Notes under the pieces: model-generated
Databases searched by the model: none
Seen by the model: the letters and a program-made list of their open reading frames with translations, nothing else
What the model was told of the DNA's origin: nothing
Assembly (NCBI GenBank): GCA_959604475.1
Contig: CAUHBX010000046.1
Span: 1 to 7,009, forward strand
Source of the DNA: an uncultured Eubacteriales bacterium
GTDB taxonomy: Bacteria > Bacillota > Clostridia > Lachnospirales > Anaerotignaceae
Direction of reading: 5' to 3'
DNA: 7,009 nucleotides
In this document: one piece after another, positions 1 to 3,901 of the stretch
Numbering within the stretch: position 1 is the stretch's first letter
Layout of the letters: every line of letters starts with the position of its first letter
Translations under genes and position numbers: made by a program

Positions 1-25
1 ATTAATATGGAAATGACTTAAATTA

Positions 26-34
26 TGATATAAT
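26..34 (+). promoter_or_regulatory. Extended -10 promoter of the HTH regulator gene
   Basis: TGATATAAT is a perfect extended -10 element: TG, one base, then TATAAT at 29-34. No good -35 hexamer is seen 16-18 bases upstream, which fits an extended -10 promoter. Transcription would begin near base 40-42, giving a very short leader with the ribosome binding site almost at the 5' end. That places the ATG at 36 upstream of the transcript and supports the start at 57. Confidence 0.6.
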
Positions 35-43
35 TATGCAAAC

Positions 44-48
44 GGAGG
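44..48 (+). promoter_or_regulatory. Ribosome binding site that fixes the HTH regulator start
   Basis: GGAGG sits 8 bases before the ATG at 57. The in-frame ATG at 36 lies upstream of this site and has no Shine-Dalgarno sequence of its own, so the start at 57 is preferred. Confidence 0.8.
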
Positions 49-56
49 AATTAAAA

Positions 57-644
57 ATGGATTGTATAAAAATTGGACAGCTAATATCTAAGCTAAGAAA
101 GGAAAAGGGATTAACTCAGAAAAACATAGCCGACGCGCTTGGTATAAGTAACAAAACCGTATCAAAATGGGAAACAGGTTTAGGCTGCCCTGACCTTTCA
201 TTCTGGCCGGAGCTGTCTGTTATGCTCGGAGCCGAAATAGGCCAGCTCATGGAGGGAGAAATAACACCTAATAAGCCTGACAACGGAAATATAAATAAAG
301 TAAGATTTTATGTATGTCCCACCTGCGGTAACATATTAGTCAGCACAGGAAGTGCGTCAATCTTCTGCTGCGGCAGAAAGCTTGAGCCTCTTGTCCCATC
401 TGACTGTGAAAGTCCGAATGTTAAAATTGAGGAAATTGATTTGGATTATTATATTACTATCGACCATGAGATGTGTAAAGACCACTATATTTCATTTGCA
501 GCTTATGTAAAAAGCGATAAAATATATCTTAACCGTCTTTATCCAGAACAGAGTCCGTCATTCCGCATACCCTTTATGAGAGGCGGCAAGCTGTATATCT
601 ACTGTGTAAAGCACGGACTGATTACATGCAAGAATAAATTCTGA
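57..644 (+). CDS. XRE-type HTH regulator fused to a desulfoferrodoxin-like metal-binding domain
   Basis: This 195-residue cytoplasmic protein has a Cro/CI helix-turn-helix at about residues 5-66, with LTQKNIADALGIS and KTVSKWETG as turn and recognition helix. A linker is followed by a tail that resembles desulfoferrodoxin. Cys87-x2-Cys90 and the pair Cys104-Cys105 match the rubredoxin-like Fe(Cys)4 site of that family. His137-Glu-Met, then His143-Tyr-Ile, and the final Cys183-x2-His186-Gly-Leu match the superoxide reductase iron centre. The first of the four family histidines, expected near residue 120 in the E-K-H-V-P segment, is absent. Four of five centre-II ligands therefore remain, and reductase activity is doubtful. 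The likely role, by inference, is a DNA-binding sensor of iron, oxygen or superoxide in an anaerobe. The gene stands alone, with its own promoter and terminator. The HTH call is firm; the metal-domain call rests on motif resemblance; target genes are unknown. Confidence 0.85.
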   Translation: MDCIKIGQLISKLRKEKGLTQKNIADALGISNKTVSKWETGLGCPDLSFWPELSVMLGAEIGQLMEGEITPNKPDNGNINKVRFYVCPTCGNILVSTGSASIFCCGRKLEPLVPSDCESPNVKIEEIDLDYYITIDHEMCKDHYISFAAYVKSDKIYLNRLYPEQSPSFRIPFMRGGKLYIYCVKHGLITCKNKF

Positions 645-650
645 TAAATA

Positions 651-675
651 AAAAGCGGATAGTCTATCCGCTTTT
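651..675. terminator. Bidirectional intrinsic terminator between convergent genes
   Basis: A perfect 11-bp stem (651-661 with 665-675, arm AAAAGCGGATA) closes a 3-base loop. It is followed on the plus strand by TTTTATTTTAT, and on the minus strand by a matching T-rich run. It starts 6 bases after the HTH regulator stop and lies about 20 bases beyond the kinase stop, so it can end both convergent transcripts. Confidence 0.9.
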
Positions 676-694
676 ATTTTATGACTTAATAAAG

Positions 695-1960
695 TTAGTT
701 ACCCGACATCTTAACTGCCTTTTCAAAGAAATCAACTGCACCAAAATTTCCCGATTTCAATACAAGCCTTACGTTTCTGTTTTCGGTAGGGGTCATTATA
801 GGTACGCCGGGGTCAACAGATTTTCCTACAATATATGAATTAAAGCCAAGCTTTTTTGTTATAGCTCCCGAGGTTTCTCCTCCGGCAACTATTATTCTGC
901 TGTATCCATTATTTAACGCTTTTTCCGCAAGCTCAGCCATAGTATTTTCCAAGCTTTCAGATATTTCCTTTGCGCCATGCCTCTGGTTATATACCACATT
1001 GTCGGGAGTATCGGAGCTGTATATAAGTACGGTCTCATCTTCGTTTTCCAAAACAAAATTCCAAAGGTCTGAAACGGTTTGTTTCTCATACAATAGCCTT
1101 ATGGCATCAATTTTAAAAGCTTTTCCGCCTTTATTTATGAATTCCTCAACCTGCCCTCTTGTGGCCGCAGAGCAGCTTCCGGCAATAATAACGGCTTTTC
1201 CATCTGTACTGCTGTCGTCAGGGCACACATTCTCTTCTCCGCCGCTTCTTTCAGCCAGGGCTTTAATTATCCCGGATCCGCCTGTAAGAAATTTAAGAGA
1301 ACCAAAAATCTCAGCTATTCTAACTGCGTCCTCTTCTTTAACATAGTCTGGAACAATATAGTAATTTCCTGCCAGCTTCTCAAACTCATTTAGCCTGTTC
1401 CATATTTCCTCGTTTTCTTCCTCCATTTCTTCAAGATCCACATTAATGCATGGATATTTGCTTTGAGGCTTCATTAATTCCGCAATTTCGCTTTCCCACA
1501 TTGGGTTTACAGGATGATTTTTCATCGGGCTTTTATCAAGTGGAACATCATCTACAAAAAGCCTTCCCATTACTACAGTCCTTTTATTTACAGGAAGAGC
1601 AGGACAAAGAATAGTTTTAGTTTCACCTAATGCATCCATTATTGCATCTGCGATTGGTCCTATATTTCCCTTCGGTGTGGAATCAAATGTAGAGCAGTAT
1701 TTAAAATAAATCTGACTTGCGTTTATGCTGTTCAAATATTTAAGAGCTTCGAGCGCTGTTTTAACAGCTTCGTCCGCCTCTATACTTCTGATTTTAAGGG
1801 CAATAACTACTGCCTTAACATCATTGTCTATTACTGTACCTGCTTTTGGTATTCCATTGTAGAGTACGGTTTTCAGACCGCCTTTTTCAAAGAAAGAAGC
1901 GGCATCTGAGGCTCCGGTAAAATCATCAGCAATACAGCCCCAAAGTATTGTACTTTCCAT
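695..1960 (-). CDS. otnK: Four-carbon acid sugar kinase, OtnK-like (3-oxo-tetronate 4-kinase)
   Basis: This 421-residue cytoplasmic protein has the usual length of the DUF1537 acid-sugar kinase family, which phosphorylates C4 sugar acids with ATP. The N-terminal substrate-binding domain carries ADDFTGASD (11-19), YFKYCSTFDSTPKGN (85-99) and HPVNPM (149-154). The C-terminal nucleotide-binding domain carries GSCSAAT (261-267), AGGETSG (359-365), DPGVP (383-387) and LKSGNFG (401-407). As recalled from the family, these match the OtnK (YgbK) branch better than the D-threonate kinases; OtnK makes 3-oxo-tetronate 4-phosphate, which a class II aldolase-like decarboxylase (OtnC) then splits to dihydroxyacetone phosphate. 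The start at 1960 is chosen for its GGAGG site 7 bases upstream; the frame stays open to 2071 but would run into the cupin gene. The gene follows the cupin gene after 59 bases and a hairpin. No otnC, otnI, dehydrogenase or transporter is nearby, so the exact substrate is inferred. Confidence 0.9.
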   Translation of the reverse strand: MESTILWGCIADDFTGASDAASFFEKGGLKTVLYNGIPKAGTVIDNDVKAVVIALKIRSIEADEAVKTALEALKYLNSINASQIYFKYCSTFDSTPKGNIGPIADAIMDALGETKTILCPALPVNKRTVVMGRLFVDDVPLDKSPMKNHPVNPMWESEIAELMKPQSKYPCINVDLEEMEEENEEIWNRLNEFEKLAGNYYIVPDYVKEEDAVRIAEIFGSLKFLTGGSGIIKALAERSGGEENVCPDDSSTDGKAVIIAGSCSAATRGQVEEFINKGGKAFKIDAIRLLYEKQTVSDLWNFVLENEDETVLIYSSDTPDNVVYNQRHGAKEISESLENTMAELAEKALNNGYSRIIVAGGETSGAITKKLGFNSYIVGKSVDPGVPIMTPTENRNVRLVLKSGNFGAVDFFEKAVKMSGN

Positions 1961-1967
1961 AAAAACG

Positions 1968-1972
1968 CCTCC
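1968..1972 (-). promoter_or_regulatory. Ribosome binding site that fixes the kinase start
   Basis: The plus-strand CCTCC reads GGAGG on the coding strand, 7 bases before the ATG at 1960. It is the reason for rejecting the 37-residue longer reading frame from 2071. Confidence 0.85.
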
Positions 1973-1992
1973 ATCGTAAATTTCAATAAACG

Positions 1993-2015
1993 AAAAGACG
2001 GAGTTTCCGCCTTTT
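1993..2015 (-). terminator. Terminator-like hairpin between cupin and kinase genes
   Basis: On the minus strand AAAAGGCGGA, loop AAC, TCCGTCTTTT can form a 10-bp stem with one G-U pair. On the plus strand the same position is an A-C mismatch, so the fold favours minus-strand RNA. The hairpin begins 4 bases after the cupin stop. Its U-run is short (UCUUUU, then CGUUU), so it could be a leaky terminator that lowers kinase expression relative to the cupin, or a 3'-end stabiliser. No convincing promoter is visible between it and the kinase start. Confidence 0.6.
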
Positions 2016-2019
2016 ATTT

Positions 2020-2400
2020 TCAACAGCCCATAAGCGTAGGGTCTATGTCCCCTTTTGGCGGAACTATGCACAGCAGTTCAAGTTTGTCCGTTTTTGAGGA
2101 ATTATAAAATCTGTGAGGAACCTTACCCGGAATATAAATCCAAGTTCCATGCTCCATATGGTGTTCTTCCCCATCTATAACAAAGTAGCCTTCCCCTTCT
2201 AAAAGCACACACCAATGCGGCCAACCGTGCTTGTGCTGGTCTTTTTCTCCTGCTTCCGGCTCCAGCGTCCAGCATCTCATTACAAATTCATCACTAAAAT
2301 GTTTTGGCCCAAAAACAATTTTCTTCGTTGCATTTTTTATAAAACACCCAGGTGCATTTGGCAGGTCCCGAATTTTGCCTACTAAAATCTCATCTCTCAT
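2020..2400 (-). CDS. Small single-domain cupin protein
   Basis: This 126-residue soluble protein is a single cupin barrel. Motif 1 is seen as QHKHGWPHW (55-63), with His56, His58 and His62, leading to LLEGEG and a strand ending at IDGEE. Motif 2 is G85 followed by IPGKVPHRFYN (90-100), with the conserved Pro, Gly, His96 and Asn100. The usual motif-1 metal-binding Glu seems replaced by Pro61 or Trp63, while an extra His62 is available, so metal may be held by histidines. Small cupins act as sugar isomerases or epimerases, dioxygenases or ligand-binding proteins; the exact reaction cannot be read here. It is the first gene of a unit with the OtnK-like kinase, which suggests a role in sugar-acid metabolism, for example isomerisation, by inference. 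AAGGGGG (2408-2414) lies 7 bases before the ATG. There is no signal peptide. Confidence 0.85.
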   Translation of the reverse strand: MRDEILVGKIRDLPNAPGCFIKNATKKIVFGPKHFSDEFVMRCWTLEPEAGEKDQHKHGWPHWCVLLEGEGYFVIDGEEHHMEHGTWIYIPGKVPHRFYNSSKTDKLELLCIVPPKGDIDPTLMGC

Positions 2401-2407
2401 TGTTTTT

Positions 2408-2414
2408 CCCCCTT
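2408..2414 (-). promoter_or_regulatory. Ribosome binding site of the cupin gene
   Basis: The coding strand reads AAGGGGG, ending 7 bases before the ATG at 2400. It is a purine-rich, G-heavy variant of the Shine-Dalgarno sequence and is the only candidate for this start. Confidence 0.65.
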
Positions 2415-2431
2415 ATATTTAATATATCCGT

Positions 2432-2461
2432 ACTATAATTCTTGTATTTATTTTACAACAA
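2432..2461 (-). promoter_or_regulatory. Putative sigma-A promoter of the cupin-kinase unit
   Basis: On the minus strand TTGTTG (2461-2456) and TATAGT (2437-2432) are separated by 18 bases. Transcription would begin near 2425 and give a leader of about 25 bases holding the ribosome binding site. The region is AT-rich, so a chance match cannot be excluded. Confidence 0.5.
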
Positions 2462-2470
2462 AATAAATAT

Positions 2471-2492
2471 GTTAGCAATAAAAAGCACTAAC
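2471..2492. repeat. Short inverted repeat upstream of the cupin promoter
   Basis: GTTAG (2471-2475) and CTAAC (2488-2492) form 5-base inverted arms 12 bases apart. They lie just upstream of the putative cupin -35 element, a position suited to an activator. The arms are short and the area is AT-rich, so this is only a weak regulatory candidate. Confidence 0.25.
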
Positions 2493-2527
2493 GAATTAAA
2501 AGTCAAATTGCAAAAATAACAATATCC

Positions 2528-2556
2528 TTGTATTGGCTTTAACGCCATGATAAAAT
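2528..2556 (+). promoter_or_regulatory. Putative sigma-A promoter of the binding protein-sensor kinase operon
   Basis: TTGTAT (2528-2533) and TAAAAT (2551-2556) are separated by an ideal 17 bases. Transcription would begin near 2563, leaving a leader of about 34 bases before the TTG start. A second TATAAT at 2563-2568 has no good -35 at normal spacing. Confidence 0.55.
2534..2547. promoter_or_regulatory. Operator-like pseudo-palindrome inside the promoter spacer
   Basis: TGGCTTTAACGCCA is a 14-base near-palindrome in which 6 of 7 base pairs are symmetric. It lies between the -35 and -10 of the sensory operon. A protein bound here would block RNA polymerase. Length and TG...CA ends recall LacI-family and catabolite-response operators, but the centre is TA rather than CG, so no regulator is assigned. 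Confidence 0.35.
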
Positions 2557-2583
2557 AGAATTTATAATATTAGGTTGAAGTCT

Positions 2584-2590
2584 GGGGGGA
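2584..2590 (+). promoter_or_regulatory. G-rich ribosome binding site favouring a TTG start
   Basis: GGGGGGA ends 6 bases before the TTG at 2597. The next in-frame ATG at 2606 is about 15 bases away, too far for normal initiation. An ATG at 2590 overlaps the site but is out of frame with the gene. Confidence 0.6.
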
Positions 2591-2596
2591 TGAGCA

Positions 2597-3895
2597 TTGA
2601 AGTCTATGAAAATAATAACTGGTATTATTGCTTTAAGCGCAGCTGCTGCAATGCTGAACGGATGTGCCAATAAAAGCAGTGAAAATATTGTTTTCGATTC
2701 AGGCCAAGAAAAAAATCAGGAGCAGATCAATTTATCTTTTTTTGGATATAAATATGAAGCCCTTAACGTTATGGCAATTGAGGTGTCCCTCCATGGATTT
2801 ATGGATGAATATCCAGATATCTCGATATCCTATGATGGAATAAAAAGTCCGCAATACTTTGATGTCCTTGATAAAAGAATCAACACACATAATGGCGACG
2901 ATATATTTATGGTAGACCACGAAAGAGTTTTGGAACTTGAAGACCGGGGTAAGCTTGCTGATTTATCTGATATATCAACACTGGATAACTTCAGCGACCT
3001 GGCTAAAAGTCAAATCACAGCTCATGGTGTTATTGACTATCTACCAACATCTATATCTGCATTCGGCCTATACTGCAATTTAGACCTCTTAAAAGAACAT
3101 AATCAAATCATACCCAAAAACTTGTCGGAATTTGAGGAGGTATGCAACTATTTTGTGTCTGTAGGTATCACCCCAGTTATTGCAAATAATGATATATCTC
3201 TTAAAACGATTGCCATTGCGAAATCTATGCTGCCTATCTATGAAAGTAATGATTCAGTTCAAATTCTTAAAAATTTCAACAGTGATCAGGAAAGCTTGTC
3301 CAAAACATTTATCCCAGGTTTTACCTTAGTTGAACAGATGCTTGAACAGGGATGGATAGACAGTGATAAAACACTTAACACAGCAAAAACAAAGGATGAC
3401 CTTATAATATTTGCCAGAGGAGAACAGCCTTTTATGCTGACCGGTGCCTGGGCAGTTCCCAGACTGTATGAACTTGAACCTGATTTTGAATTTGAGGTAC
3501 ATCCCTATCCCATTATGGAAGATGGCAGCGTACTTGTTATAAATATAGATACTCGCATCAGCATTAATTCGGACAGCCCATACCAGGATGAAGCAAAAAA
3601 ATTTGTAGAATATCTTACAAGGGATGATGTAATGTGGGAATTCGTCGACAGCCAAAGCTCGTTTAGCCCATTAAAGGATAATAAGCTCTCTAATGAAAAA
3701 TCAATTCAGTCTATTAGTCCGTATCTGACAAATGGCCGCAGTGTAATTGGTTCAGATGACAACCTGGAATTTCCAATTTGGGATATATCACGTAAATGTA
3801 TAGTTGAAATGCTTAATGGTTCCAGCTCTGACGAAGCTGTTTTATATATGGAAAACTTGTTGGCTGAATGGAAGAATCAACAGGAGCCGAGGTAA
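2597..3895 (+). CDS. Lipoprotein extracellular solute-binding protein (family 1, sugar type)
   Basis: This 432-residue protein begins with a short basic N terminus, a hydrophobic stretch (6-20) and a lipobox LNGC, so Cys23 is the likely lipid-attached residue on the outer face of the membrane. The rest looks like a family 1 / SBP_bac_8 ABC-type binding protein. It has DDIFMVD followed by a GKLADLSD loop (101-125), a hinge-like segment around PTSISAFGLYCNLDLL (150-165), the GITPVIAN segment (190-197), and FARGEQPFMLTGAW (272-285), typical of carbohydrate binders. Length is normal. The start is a TTG with a G-rich site 6 bases upstream; the ATG 9 bases later would remove only three residues. 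No permease or ATPase gene is next to it. Instead a hybrid histidine kinase follows after 6 bases, so a role as ligand-binding co-receptor is inferred. The ligand is unknown; a sugar or sugar acid is plausible. Confidence 0.88.
   Translation: MKSMKIITGIIALSAAAAMLNGCANKSSENIVFDSGQEKNQEQINLSFFGYKYEALNVMAIEVSLHGFMDEYPDISISYDGIKSPQYFDVLDKRINTHNGDDIFMVDHERVLELEDRGKLADLSDISTLDNFSDLAKSQITAHGVIDYLPTSISAFGLYCNLDLLKEHNQIIPKNLSEFEEVCNYFVSVGITPVIANNDISLKTIAIAKSMLPIYESNDSVQILKNFNSDQESLSKTFIPGFTLVEQMLEQGWIDSDKTLNTAKTKDDLIIFARGEQPFMLTGAWAVPRLYELEPDFEFEVHPYPIMEDGSVLVINIDTRISINSDSPYQDEAKKFVEYLTRDDVMWEFVDSQSSFSPLKDNKLSNEKSIQSISPYLTNGRSVIGSDDNLEFPIWDISRKCIVEMLNGSSSDEAVLYMENLLAEWKNQQEPR
3889..3892 (+). promoter_or_regulatory. 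Ribosome binding site of the sensor kinase, inside the upstream gene
   Basis: GAGG ends one base before the ATG-proximal 9-base spacer and directly abuts the TAA stop (3893-3895) of the binding protein. This arrangement suggests translational coupling of the two genes. Confidence 0.55.
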
Positions 3896-3901
3896 AACAA
3901 T

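Noticed and set aside
36..56. Upstream in-frame ATG that would add seven residues to the HTH regulator
   Set aside because: It lies before the GGAGG site and just downstream of the -10 element, so it is probably not in the transcript.
999..1346. Plus-strand open frame antisense to the kinase
   Set aside because: No recognisable domain or ribosome site; it is fully inside a well-conserved gene.
1961..2071. Extension of the kinase frame by 37 residues
   Set aside because: The extra codons run through the hairpin and the end of the cupin gene, and the family-typical N terminus with a good ribosome site begins at 1960.
2231..2422. Plus-strand open frame antisense to the cupin
   Set aside because: Low-complexity translation opposite a clear cupin, with no initiation signals.
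2732..2920. Minus-strand open frame inside the solute-binding protein gene
   Set aside because: It is an antisense shadow with no ribosome site or family resemblance.
3326..3655. Minus-strand open frame inside the solute-binding protein gene
   Set aside because: It is antisense to conserved binding-protein motifs and has no support of its own.
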